64,000 bases of DNA from the NCBI RefSeq assembly GCF_022965805.1, contig NW_027331355.1, positions 434,001-498,000 on the forward strand. The letters run 5' to 3'. The DNA comes from Primulina eburnea. Taxonomy: Eukaryota; Streptophyta; Magnoliopsida; Lamiales; Gesneriaceae. This document shows positions 23,539-34,770 of this stretch, in pieces (the stretch's first letter is position 1; every line of letters begins with the position of its first letter). Under the pieces are notes generated by a model. That model had not been told where the DNA came from. It worked only from the letters and a program-made list of their open reading frames with translations, and did not search any database. The position numbers and the translations under genes are program-made.

Positions 23539-26370
23539 AAAAATATTTGTCTTCAAATCTTGTTCATCACCTACATCAAACAACGACAAATCACTAACAT
23601 TAAAAGTAGAAGTTACGTTATATCACCTGGTAGATCGAGTTTGTAGGCGTTTTCATTTATCCTTTCAAGGACTTTGAATGGTCCATCTCCCTTGGGTAGA
23701 AGTTTCGAGCGCCTCTTCTCTGGGAACCTTTCCTTCCGCAAGTGCAGCCACACCCAATCACCTTATCAAATATCAACTTCTTCTTCCTCTTGTTGGCTTG
23801 CTGGGCATATGGCTCATTTTTCTTCTCAATGTTGGCCTTGGTCTTTTCATGCAAACTCCTAACAAATTCAGCTTTCTTTTTGCCATCCATGTTTAATCTT
23901 TCACTCACAGGTAAAGACATCAAATCCAACGGAGTTAAAGGATTAAAACCATACACAATCTCAAATGACGAATAATTTGTAGTAGAATGCACACTGCGAT
24001 TATAAGAAAACTCAAAAAAAGACAAACAATCTTCTCAATTCTTTAAGTTCTTCTTAAGTATAGCATGCAAAAGTGTTCCTAACGTTCTATTAACAACTTC
24101 AATTTGTCCATTTGTTTGAGGATGACAGGTAGTAGAGAACAACAGCTTTGTGCCAAGTTTAGCCCATAAACTTTTCCAGAAATAACTCAGAAACTTAACA
24201 TCACGATCAGAAACAATAGTTCTAGGCATGCCATGTAACCTAACGACTTCTCTAAAGAACAGATCCGCAATGTTAGATGCATCATCAGTTTTGTGACAAG
24301 CAATAAAATGTGTCATCTTAGAAAATCTATCAACAACAACAAATATCGCATCTCTCCCCTTGTTAGTCCTAGGCAACCCCAAAACAAAGTCCATAGATAT
24401 GTCAATCCAAGGTTCACTAGGGACAGGAAGTGGTGTATACAATCCATGTGGTTGCGTCCTAGACTTAGCTTGTCTACAAGTTATGCATTTATCACACACA
24501 CGCTCAACATCACGTCTCATATGTGGCCAATAAAAATGTTCATGAAATGCACTTAAGGTTTTAGCCACACCAAAATGCCCCATCAAACCACCCCCATGTG
24601 CTTCCCTAACAAGTAATTCGCGAATGGATGATTTAGGGATGCACAACCTATCTTCTCTAAATAAGAAACCGTTATGCAAATAGAATTTTTCATGTGGGCC
24701 ATGCATACAAGTTTCAAACACAATCTTAAAATCCTCATCTAGCACATACAACTCTTTCACATGCTCAAACCCCAAAATTTTAGATTCCAAAGTAGAGATC
24801 AGTACGTACCTTCGTGATAGTGCGTCGGCCACTACATTTTCCTTACCTTGTTTGTACTTGATTATGTAAGGGAATGTCTCTATGAATGCTACCCACTTGG
24901 CATGCCGCTTGTTCAGCTTTTGTTGCCCCTTAAGGTGCTTTAGAGACTCATGATCCGTAGGAATCACAAAATCCTTAGGCCTCAAGTAGTACTGCCACAT
25001 CTCTAGAGTCCTCACGAGCGCGTAGAACTCCTTGTCATACGTGGGATAGTTCAGGGCGGCTCCATTGAGTTTCTCGCTAAAGTACGCCACCGGCCGTCCT
25101 CCTTGCATCAACACTCCGCCAATACCTACACCTGAAGCATCGCATTCAATTTAAAAAGTGTTAGAAAAATCAGGCAAAACAAGTAAAGGGACATTAATTA
25201 ATTTTTGCTTGATAAAATTAAAAGACTTCTCTTGCTCCTCATCCCAATGGAATGTGACGTTCTTCTTTATAACCGCCGTCATAGGTGCCTCCAGCGTGAT
25301 AAAATCGTTTACAAACCTCCTATAGAAGCTTGAGAGACCATGAAAACTTCGGTCTTGACCAACAGGAGTATGCGTTAGCCAATATCGAATAGCACTTACC
25401 TTGTATTCATCGGATTGTATTCCCTGCGAGCTTACCACAAAACCAAGAAAGACAAGTTTGCTTGTACAAAAATCACATTTCTTTAAGTTAACATATAAAT
25501 TTTCAGCCCTTAGTGTGATTAGCACAAGTCTCAAGTGATTAACATGCTCATCCAAGTTTTTGCTATACACTAGGATATCATCAAAGTATACCACAACAAT
25601 TTTCCCTATGTATGCACGCAAAAAATGGTTCATTAACCTCATAAAGGTGCTAGGAGCGTTAGTTAAGCCGAAAGGCCTGACCATCCACTCATATAACCTG
25701 TATTTGGTCTTAAAATCAGTTTTTCACTCATCACCTTTTCTCATTCTAATTTGGTGATAACCACTCTTCAAGTCAATTTTACTAAAAATGCATCTAACAT
25801 ATCATCTAGTCTAGGTATGGGATGCCTATACTTAATGGTTATGTTATTGATTGCCCTACAATCTACACACATACATCATGAGCAATCTTTCTAAAGAACT
25901 AGTAAAACAGGTACAACATAAGCTGACATCGACTCATGCAAAAAACTCCTATCTAACAACTCATTTACCTGCTGTTGAAGCTCTTTAGTCTCCTCTGGAT
26001 TGCTCCTATAAGCTGGCAGATTTGGCAATGCACTCCCAGGCACGAAATCGATTTGGTGCTTGATTCCCCTCAATGGTGGTAAGCCTTGAGGTAACTCCTC
26101 CGGAAATACATCTTCAAATTCCTGCAAAAGTGAAACAACAATGCTCAAAAGGGACCCGGCTATATCACTTCTGTTGAGGAGGATCTCTTTATAAACAATC
26201 AACACAAGTGGTTCATGTGTGTGCATCAATTGCTTCAACTCACTCTTTTGGGCCATATATGCATGCTTGCCCCAATCCTCAACCATATATGCTTCAAGTT
26301 GCAACAATGTGGCTAGTAGTGATATGGTCAAAAAATTGGGTTTACCTACATTAAAGCATCCTCAACCATA
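23539..26370 (-). pseudogene. Element I reverse transcriptase-RNase H-integrase, decayed
   Basis: On the minus strand a protease-RT linker (EFEDVFPEELPQGLPPLRGI) lies near 26100. It is followed by the RT palm with [13 protein letters not shown] and [10 protein letters not shown] (about 25560-25690), RNase H ([13 protein letters not shown], about 25110-25145; HAKWVAFIE near 24890) and integrase with an H/C finger (C-x2-C near 24480). The catalytic pieces [17 protein letters not shown] and [12 protein letters not shown] follow, and the conserved block NRSVHSTTNYSSFEIVYGFNPLTP is at 23960-24005. Stops lie near 25148 and 24032, and the early RT fingers (25690-25890) are heavily damaged. These features place it in the CRM-like chromoviruses. 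The product is dead. Confidence 0.9.
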
Positions 26371-27596
26371 TAAGCTGTTGGTATCCACCGAATTTTAAAT
26401 GGATAACCCGACCTACTTCGGATTACATTATCTCGAGAAATCCAACAACACCAATGAGATTCTGACACGTGGCAGATAAGATTGGTTCGGATTTTCTGAA
26501 ATAGTCCGGATGCAGCCTATAAATGGAAGCCGATTCTTTTGTTTCCTTCACCGCATTCTTCAGAGAGAGTTCTAGTTGTACCTTTGGTTTTCTAGCCAGT
26601 TTCTAGGGTACTTTGGTGTCAGGAAGTTTCGGAGCTAGTGTCGACTCGAGGACGGTGAACTGAGATCAAGACATCATCAGCGGGCTGACGACGGACGCAG
26701 GTATAATCCTAATTCCTTAGATAGTAATTTAAGGATCATTAGGGAGAACTTGTAGCATGTTTGTTCTGGTTTGATAGTGATTTCATTATGTTGGTATTGT
26801 CTTGGTTCAGAGCTTACTGTCAGATTGTTTTAGTAAAGTACGTGATGTACTGACTGATATATCCAAGCATAGTATACACACTTATATGCTGCATATTTAT
26901 CTGTTGCATGATACATGTTTTAATGCTTTGGCATATTATGCATGACATGTCATGTTGAGCCTGATATCTTTTGAGATATACCTCGTTCGTTGGGGCCGCT
27001 CAGCCTTATTCTGTATTGTGGACGATGGGGCATCGAGAGCTACAGTGTCCGACGGGACCCGCGGGCTCTGATGACCTGGAAATTGCAGGTCCACGTCTTG
27101 ATGATGAGTGTGGGAGCCAAAACATGCCTAGGGAATATCAGAGACTACACACTCAGGCGCCTCTAGACTGAGCATGAGATTCTTGACTTGATACTTGATA
27201 TTCGAGCATATTGCATTTCACATGCATCATATCAGTTTGTATACTCGCACATTCTCGTATTGGGCGATTGTCGCTCACGTCCTTGTTTTCATCTTGGCCA
27301 CCCCATTCCACGGGGCAGGTCTTAGGTTGGACGGTTCGGACGACCAGGGCAGTGGCTAGAGCAGTTGGGTTTTCGGTGGTGATCCAGTGGAGGTTTTCTG
27401 TAGTTTATCGTTTTCTCATTTAGAATCATGTATTTGTTATAGTTGTATTAATGTTTAAGACTTCTGTTATTGTTTTGTTTTCATTTGAGTTGTAAGATGA
27501 GTATGTATTTGGTTTCCGCTGTTTAACTGTTGGTATTAAGTTTAATGTTGCATGTTTATTAGTCTGTTTAGTAGTGGCTCGGGTAAGGGCACTACA
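26371..27596 (+). repeat. Element H 5' LTR, 5'-truncated
   Basis: It aligns with the H 3' LTR (30740-32059) from taagctgttggtatcc onward and ends GGGCACTACA. Its TATA box, CTATAAAT, lies near 26518. Confidence 0.9.
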
Positions 27597-27601
27597 TTTG
27601 G

Positions 27602-27613
27602 TGGTATCAGAGC
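27602..27613 (+). other. Element H primer binding site
   Basis: TGGTATCAGAGC is an exact complement of the initiator-Met tRNA 3' end, five bases after the LTR. Confidence 0.9.
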
Positions 27614-27683
27614 ATGCAAAGAACTTTGGGACATTAGTAATTCTGTTTTGAGGATTTAGAAGTTGATTTTAGTTTCCTTTCAG

Positions 27684-30667
27684 ATGTCAGGGGATGGAAG
27701 CAGTCACGGCAGTGTGGGACATGGCCGTTATGGCGACGATGATGCTGGCCGAGAACATCGTCGTAGAGATCGTGACGGAAGGCGTCACCGAGATCATGAT
27801 GAAAAGAGACGTAGGAATCGTGTCAACATTATGGATTTCATGAAGATTAGACCTCCACCGTTGACCGGAGATGAGAATGCTGATGTTGCTGAAGCTTGGG
27901 TTGATATCATGGAGCAGTGTTTTCGAGTGCTGCACTATGACGAGGATGAGAAGATGGAGGTAGCCGATTTCGTGATCCAAGGAAAAGCTCAGAAATGGTG
28001 GAAACCTGTTTCTGCCATTCTAGTTCAGCAGCATGGGCGGATTCGTTGGGAACATTTCCGTCAGGCTTTCATCAATCATCACTTTTCGCCAGTTCTTCGC
28101 CAGGCGAACGAGATGGAACTATAGACCATTAAGCAAGGAGATTCAAACATTGAGGATTATCAGAAGCGTTTTACGGATCTGTTGCCGTACGCTCCTGACA
28201 TCAGTGAGAATTCTGCAGCAAAATATTATCACTTTTTGAATGGTTTGAACCAGGATATTTTTTATCGGGTTTCTGTCTGTGATGATAATACTTCGTACGA
28301 AGGATTAGTGAATCGTTTTCGTCAAGCCGAGATCAGTTTTGCTAGAAGGAAGGCTATGCAAGCTAGCAAAAGTTCTAGTTCGTTGAGACCTAGGGGTCAG
28401 TCTTTCAAGAAGTCTGTATCTTCTTCTTCTTCCGGTTCTGGAGGAGTACACAGCTTTGGCAGGAAAAAGATGCAATGTGGCCACTGCGGAGGCAATCACC
28501 CGACAGAGAATTGTCGAAGAGCAACAGGTTCATGTTTCAATTGTGGTGGTTTTGGTCACATGAAGAGGGATTGCCCTAATTTGGAGAATCAGAGTGGAGG
28601 CGGAGGTTCTATGACAGAGTCTTATAGTGGAAAACAGTCTGAGGCCACTGTACAACAGAAAGGTTTTCCTGCTCAAGGTTCTCGTCATGGAGGAATATCG
28701 CAAGGATCTCAGCAAGGCCCACGAGTTCAGGGGCAAGTGTTTCCCTTAAACCAAGAGCAAGCTGAGGAGCATAACGAGAGAGTCATTGCAGGTAATTTTC
28801 TTTTATGTGGTATTCTTGCATATGTATTGATTGAAACTGGGGCATCGCATCCATTCATAGCATCAATGTTTGTTAAGAAACATAAACTACCCTACGTGTC
28901 ATTAGATGTTTTGTTGTCGGTGTCTACACCGATGGGACAAGAGGTTTTAGCTAAGCGACTTGTAGTAGACTGTTTGCTAGAGTTTGAGGGAAATTAATTG
29001 TCTGCCAATTTGATGATATTGGCTAAGGAAGATTTCGATTGTCTTATGGGAATCGAACTATTGACTAAGTATATAGCGACGGTAGATTGTTATCAACGTC
29101 TCGTTCAGTTTCGTCCAGAAGGAGACGAGAAATGGTTCTTCTTCGGTGAGGGAGCTCGACCTCCAATGCCAGTAGTGTCTGCTGTAAAGGCACAACGAGC
29201 TTTAACAAAAGGAGGAGAAGGATACCTCATTTATGCTGTTTACGTATCAAAGGATGTAATCGATGTGAAGAACATTCCAGTTGTCGATGAATTTCCTGAT
29301 GTTTTCCCCGATGAAATTCCTGGATTACCTCCAGAGAGGGAAGTGGAAGCGGAGATAGAATTGGTACCAGGAACCGCACCTATCTCCAGAGCGCCTTATA
29401 GATTGGCACCAACAGAGATGGAAGAGTTGAAACAACAGTTACAAGATCTTCTTGTCAAAGGGTACATTAGACCCAGTGTGTCTCCCTGGGGAGCACCAGT
29501 GTTGTTCGTTAAAAAGAAGGATGGGTCTATGCGACTTTGCATAGATTATCGACAGTTGAACCGAGTAACAGTCAAGAATAAATATCTGTTACCACGGATT
29601 GATGATTTTTTTGATCAACTGCAAGGGACTTCAGTGTACTCAAAGATCGATTTACGGTCTGGATATCATCAACTTCGAGTTCATCAACGTGATATCCATA
29701 AGACTGCATTTCGAACAAGGTATGGGCATTGCGAGTTTCTAGTGATGCCGTTTGGTTTGACGAATGCTCCAGCAGTATTTATGGATTTGATGAATCGAGT
29801 ATTCCAGGAGTATCTTGACAAGTTTGTCATTGTCTTTATTGATGACATACTGGTATACTCTCGTAGTCTTGAAGAGCATGCACAAAATTTAAGGAATGTA
29901 TTGCTAACTTTAAGGAATCATCAACTGTATGCTAAGCTAACAAGTGCGAGTTTTGTCTCGACAGAGTTGTTTTCTTGGAACATGTTATATCCAAAGATGG
30001 GATATCAGTGGATCCTATCAAGATTGAAGCAGTGTTGAGTTGGGCACGACCGGAATCAGCTCAAGAGATAAGAAGTTTTCTAGGTTTTGCAGGTTATTAC
30101 CGGAGATTCATCTCAGAATTTTCTCAGATTGCCAAACCATTGACTCAACTGACCTGTAAGAATGTGCAGTTCGAATGGACTCATGATTGTGAAAATAGTT
30201 TCAATGAACTGCGTCAACGTTTGACAACTGCACCAGTTTTAGCTCTGCCATCTGGATCAGGAGGGTACATTGTGTACACTGATGCATCACTTCAAGGACT
30301 TGGGTGTGTTTTGAATCAGCTCAAGAGATAAGAAGTTTTCTAGGTTTGGCAGGTTATTACCGGAGATTCATCTCAGGATTTTCTCAGATTACCGCCATAT
30401 TTGTCCAGCATTCATAATGTCTTTCATGTATCGTTGGTACGACGGTATGTAGCAGATGAATCGCACGTTCTTAGTCCGACAGATGTTCAACTTGAAGAAG
30501 ACTTGACTTATTTCGAGCACCCGCTTTTAATCCTGGGCAGGAAATATAAAATGCTCAGAAACAAGACCATTCCACTTGTTCTAGTGCAATGGCAATGCCG
30601 AGGTACTGCAGAAGCGACTTGGGAGTTAGAGAGTCGTATGCGCTCAGAGTATCCACATTTGATTTGA
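27684..30667 (+). pseudogene. Element H gag-pol pseudogene with internal deletion
   Basis: It starts ATGTCAGGGGATGG. The gag core, both nucleocapsid knuckles (CGHCGGNHPTENC, CFNCGGFGHMKRDC near 28475-28580), a protease in which LIDTGAS has become LIETGAS (the catalytic Asp is lost, near 28833), and reverse transcriptase through FIDDILVYS (near 29845) are present. Stops lie at 28122 and 28995, and one base is missing near 29940. After QGLGCV (about 30310) the sequence jumps to a copied RT-tail piece and then to the chromodomain end (30391-30667). About 1.6 kb relative to element G, covering most of RNase H and integrase, is lost. Confidence 0.92.
30314..30390 (+). repeat. Filler duplication at element H deletion
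   Basis: This 77 bp piece copies 30053-30130 with about two differences. It lies exactly at the breakpoint where RNase H/integrase sequence is missing. At both differing sites it matches element G rather than its supposed source, so it may come from a sister copy, or the source mutated later. Confidence 0.85.
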
Positions 30668-30704
30668 GTGTTATTTTATTCAGTTGTATTGTACTTCAGT
30701 TTCG

Positions 30705-30739
30705 ATTTCGAGGACGAAATCTTTGTAAGGAGGGGAGGA
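30705..30739 (+). promoter_or_regulatory. Element H near-palindrome and polypurine tract
   Basis: ATTTCGAGGACGAAAT at 30705-30720 and the tract AAGGAGGGGAGGA at 30727-30739 abut the 3' LTR, as in element G. Confidence 0.85.
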
Positions 30740-32059
30740 TGTAATGACCCGAATATTTGTTTTTTATGAAGTATTAATTAAGAGATAATTAATGAGTTGT
30801 TAATTAAGTTTTAAGGAATTAATAATTCGGGATTAAGCTGTTGGTATCCACCGAATTTTAAATGGATAACCCGACCTACTTCGGATTACATTATCTCGAG
30901 AAATCCAACAAGACCAATGAGATTCTGACACGGGGCAGATAAGATTGGTTCGGATTTTCTGAAATCGTCCGGATGCAGCCTATAAATGGAAGCCGATTCT
31001 TTTGTTTCCTTCACCGCATTCTTCAGAGAGAGTTCTAGTTGTACCTTAGTTTTTCTAGCTAGTTTCTAGGGCACTTTGGTGTCGGGAAGTTTCGGAGCTA
31101 GTGTCGACTCGAGGACGGTGAACTGAGATCAAGACATCATCAGCGGGCTGACGACGGACGCAGGTATAATCCTAAATCCTTAGATAGTGATTTAAGGATC
31201 ATTAGGGAGAACTTGTAGCATGTTTGTTCTGGTATGTTAGTGATTTCATTATGTTGGTATTGTCTAGGTTCAGAGCTTTCTGTCAGATTGTTTTAGTGAG
31301 GTACGTGATGTACTGACTGAGATATCCAAGCCTAGTATACACACTTATATGCTGCATATTTATCTGTTGCATGATACATGTTTTACTGCTTTGGCATATT
31401 ATGCATGACATATCATGTTGAGCCTGATATCTTTTGAGATATACCTCGTTTGTTGGGGCTGCTCAGCCCTATTCTGTATTGTGGACGATGGGGCATCGAG
31501 AGCTACAGTGTCCGACGGGATCCGCGAGCTCTGATGACCTGGACATTGCAGGTCCACGTCTTGATGATGAGTGTGGGAGCCAAAACATGCCTAGGGCAGA
31601 TCAGAGACTACACACTCAGGCGCCTCTAGACTGAGCATGAGATTCTTGACTTGATCCTTGATATCCGAGCATATTGCATTTTGCATGCATCATATCAGTT
31701 TGTATACTCGTACATTCTCGTATTGAGCGATTTTCGCTTACGTCCTTGTTTTCATCTTGGGCACCCCATTCCACGGGGCAGGTCTTAGGTTGGACGGTTC
31801 GGACGACCAGGGCAGTGGCTAGAGCAGTTGGGTTTTCGGTGGTGATCCAGTGGAGGTTTTCTGTGGTTTATCGTTTTCTCGTTCAGAATCATGTATTTGT
31901 TATGGTTGTATTAATGTTTAAGACTGCTGTTATTGTTTTGTTTTCATTTGGGTTGTAAGATGATTAAGTATTTGGTTTCCGCTGTTTAACTGTTGGTATT
32001 AAGTTTAATATTGCATGTTTATTAGTCTGTTTAGTAGTGGCTCGGGTAAAGGCGCTACA
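30740..32059 (+). repeat. Element H 3' LTR
   Basis: This 1320 bp repeat starts TGTAATGACCCG and ends AAGGCGCTACA. It is directly followed by element I protease sequence, whose minus-strand reading CNLIIDGG ends at the junction. Confidence 0.92.
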
Positions 32060-33135
32060 TCCCCCGTCTATGATAAGATTGCAAACCTTTCTATTCACAA
32101 AACATCTAGTATGGAACAAGTTTTCCCTTTGGTTGGTCTCCTCCTATTTGACTTGGGCACTCATGATACGCCTAGTCACTAGTGATTCACCTACAACCTC
32201 CCCATAACCCTCATCAAGATCATCTAACGCAGGCATCTCATCATCCTCGTCATCCTCCTCACTTTGAGACTCATAATCACCATAGTCATTTAAAATCATT
32301 ACCCTTTTATTAGGACATTCACTAGCAATATGACCCAACCCTTGACACCTAAAACATTTGTTATCTCTAGATCGAGTAAGAAGAGTTTCATATTTACCTT
32401 GCACTCCTTTGTTTGCACCATCTCTTCTAGATCCAAGTAGTGCCTAAACTCCAATTGATCTTGAATCTCCCTGTTCAAACCACAAAGAAAACGTGCCATG
32501 TTCGCCTCACTATCCTCCTCTATATTGGCTTTAATCATGACTACTTACATCTCCTTATAGTAGTCCTCAACACTCTTTAATCCTTGCCTCAAAGTTTGTA
32601 CCCTCTTAAACATCTCCCTATTGTAATGATTGGGCACAAACCTCTTCCTTATGACCCTCTTCATCTCATCCCAAGTTTCAATGGGTCTCTCATTATACCT
32701 CTTCCTAGTGGTCACTAGTTGATCCCACCAAATGAGAGAATAGTCTAGAAACTCCACATCCACCAACCTAAATTTATTTTGTTCGGAGTAGTGGTGACAT
32801 TCAAACACAAACTCTACCCTCTTTTCCCATTCTAAATATGCTTCCGCGTCAGATTTACCATGGAATGATGGAATTTTCATCTTAATACTACCCATATTTC
32901 CATCTTCCCTATTTCCATCATATCTACCCCGTACAGCTTCTCTTCTTCCTCTACCAAATCCTCTACCTCTTCCATTCCAAACCCAATTTTCATTTTGGCT
33001 CTCCTCATCTCCTCCCAAATCACATTCCTCATCTTCTCCTCTACCCAAATCTTTAGGTTTAGACTTATCTCCACTAGTACTAAGTTCAAGCTTATCCAAC
33101 CTCTCATGTAAGGGCTCTAATTCGTTCCTCATCAT
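32060..33135 (-). pseudogene. Element I gag and start of protease, decayed
   Basis: The minus-strand gag has an acidic/basic N-terminal region with a Gly/Arg-rich stretch (RGRGFGRGRRE). The gag core follows, with FHGKSDAEAYLEWEKRVE (about 32815-32870) and WWDQL...VEDYYKEM (32548-32740). Next come a knuckle CFRCQGLGHIASEC (about 32320-32365), an acidic spacer and the protease beginning at CNLIIDGG (about 32065-32085). A stop after YYKEM (32545), a frame change near 32400 and a stop at about 32141 break it. The core motif resembles CRM-lineage gag. The rest of the protease was lost at the element H insertion. Confidence 0.88.
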
Positions 33136-33825
33136 CCTACTAAAATGCGCCCAAACAACGCCTCCATTTTAACCTTAGATAATCCTTGGTTCGAACTATC
33201 TCATACCTCCCTCTCTATTTACTTTTAGAATTGTACCTGTAAGAAAATGTTAGTAGAAATAATAGATATTCCTCACCCAAATTCTCATGGTCACTCCAAA
33301 GAAATTTTGCTCGTCTCTCCTCTCTTATTTTTTTGCTTACAAAAAATACTCACCATTCACTCCAAAGAAAATTCACTCACACTCAAGTAATGTCACTCAA
33401 ATTCGAGAGTTCTCTCAAGGTGCTCAAGCTTTGTATTTGAGTATACCAAACAATCAAGTTTCAACTCGTGAACAAATGTGATCGACTCACTTGGTTTGCG
33501 TAGACAAGAAATTGAAGATATAAATATATTTTTTTTACTGTATGAGACACTTTTATATGACTCACAAAAAACAATAGAACAAAATACCAAAGAGAAATAA
33601 TGGTGAATTTTCGGAATCTTTGTATTATTATTTTTTGGCTGAATGCTACTCGAAAATCACCAAGAAAAAAAATTCAGATTTTTCGAGAATCACAGATTCA
33701 CGAAAAAAAACACGAGGAACGATAAACCAAAACAGATCTGGAAACGAACGAAGAAATAAACAGATCTGAAAATTGAAGAACACGATACTTACTTGAATTC
33801 AATGAACCTAAGCTGTGACACCAAA
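33136..33825 (-). other. Element I leader and primer binding site
   Basis: This is about 0.7 kb of untranslated, A-rich leader. Next to the 5' LTR the minus strand reads TGGTGTCACAGC (33823-33812), after two spacer bases. It differs from the initiator-Met complement TGGTATCAGAGC at two positions, so it is a mutated site or matches another tRNA. No convincing ORF is present. Confidence 0.7.
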
Positions 33826-34693
33826 TGATGTGAAACCACGTACGTAAGAAAAGCAAACACGATTAAATTAGAACCGCGCCCTCAATTCAAGAACGAACTA
33901 GGAATTATTGTTGTGTCCCGATCTTTTGAATCAAGTATGGTGTGATTTTCACCCCTAAACTACGAGGTTTAGTAATAAATAATCACGATGGAAACAATCG
34001 AAACTAGAACGAACCTTCAAAGAACTCGTCTTTGACAATCTGCGTAAGAACGATCGACAAACGCCACAAAGTAGGAACTTTGATAAGTTTGATTTTTAAC
34101 AAAACAAAAGCTTTAATTGTTTGAGAGAAAAACTCAAGAACAATGTATTCTAATCAATAAAATCTGAATTGTGTGTTAATTTTCGTCCAAATATTGTTTA
34201 CATATCCAAGAGATAACAATATCTAGTTGCCAAAATAAGTAGAACTCTAAAAGGAAAAAATATTCTCGCCAAAACATAAAGGACACGGACCCCGTGTAGA
34301 GGTCCGCAAGGGGGTCCGTGTGGACTCTGTCTTCACGGAAATCATAGGATAGGGACCCCGTGTACAGGTCCGTGCTTGGGTCCGTGTAGACACTGGATTT
34401 CTTCATTCTCGATGTAATGGACACGGACCCCGTGTACAGGTCGATGCTCGGGTCCGTGTAGCCTCGGTCCTTCAAAAATGTGCTTGAATATATTCCTTTG
34501 GCTCCCGAACTCTCTCTCATGCATCACGAACCCTTCGGCACTTTGCTCCTTGCACGTAAGCCCTCCTTGATTGCTCATAAGCCCATTTAATGCTTCTTTG
34601 AACCTCTTCAGACGTCCCCTCGTGATTGGTTTCTCTGGCAACTCTAAAGGGTCTCATTATTTCCTTGGGGCCTGACCAACCGTGTTCGCATCA
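33826..34693 (-). repeat. Element I 5' LTR
   Basis: This 868 bp repeat has the TGATGTGAA start and TCGCATCA end. The dyad cluster CACGG-ACC-CCGTG is at about 34280-34470, in the same position as in the 3' LTR. A copy of the pol tail (ITRGRLKRFKEALNG) is also encoded here on the minus strand. Confidence 0.9.
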
Positions 34694-34770
34694 AGATTAG
34701 ATTAGCTTTTGCATTCTTCTGTTCAGTTATGGTGGCAACTGAACTGACAAATACTCCAACTGATCAAAAC
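34694..34770 (-). repeat. Solo LTR L, middle segment
   Basis: This is the short piece of LTR L between element I and element B. The first five bases AGATT are the second target copy of I, and the last five AAAAC are the first target copy of B. It contains caactgaactg and ccaactgatc, words of the L dyad cluster. Confidence 0.7.

Larger units (their letters stand above)
26371..32059 (+). mobile_element. Element H, internally deleted Ty3/gypsy element
   Basis: This plus-strand relative of element G is nested in element I. Its 5' LTR lacks about the first 95 bases, and the neighbouring protease sequence of I is also missing, so one deletion probably removed both. No target duplication can therefore be checked. 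Most of RNase H and integrase is gone and is replaced by a 77 bp duplicate of its own RT tail (30314-30390). Confidence 0.9.
22655..34693 (-). mobile_element. Element I, CRM-like Ty3/gypsy element carrying element H
   Basis: This minus-strand element has LTRs at 22655-23524 and 33826-34693 with extended ends TGATGTGAA...CACATCA. The flanks are AGACT (22650-22654) and AGATT (34694-34698), a target duplication with one mismatch. Pol lies at 23525-26370 and gag at 32060-33135. Between them element H replaced part of the protease. It inserted into LTR L. Confidence 0.9.
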
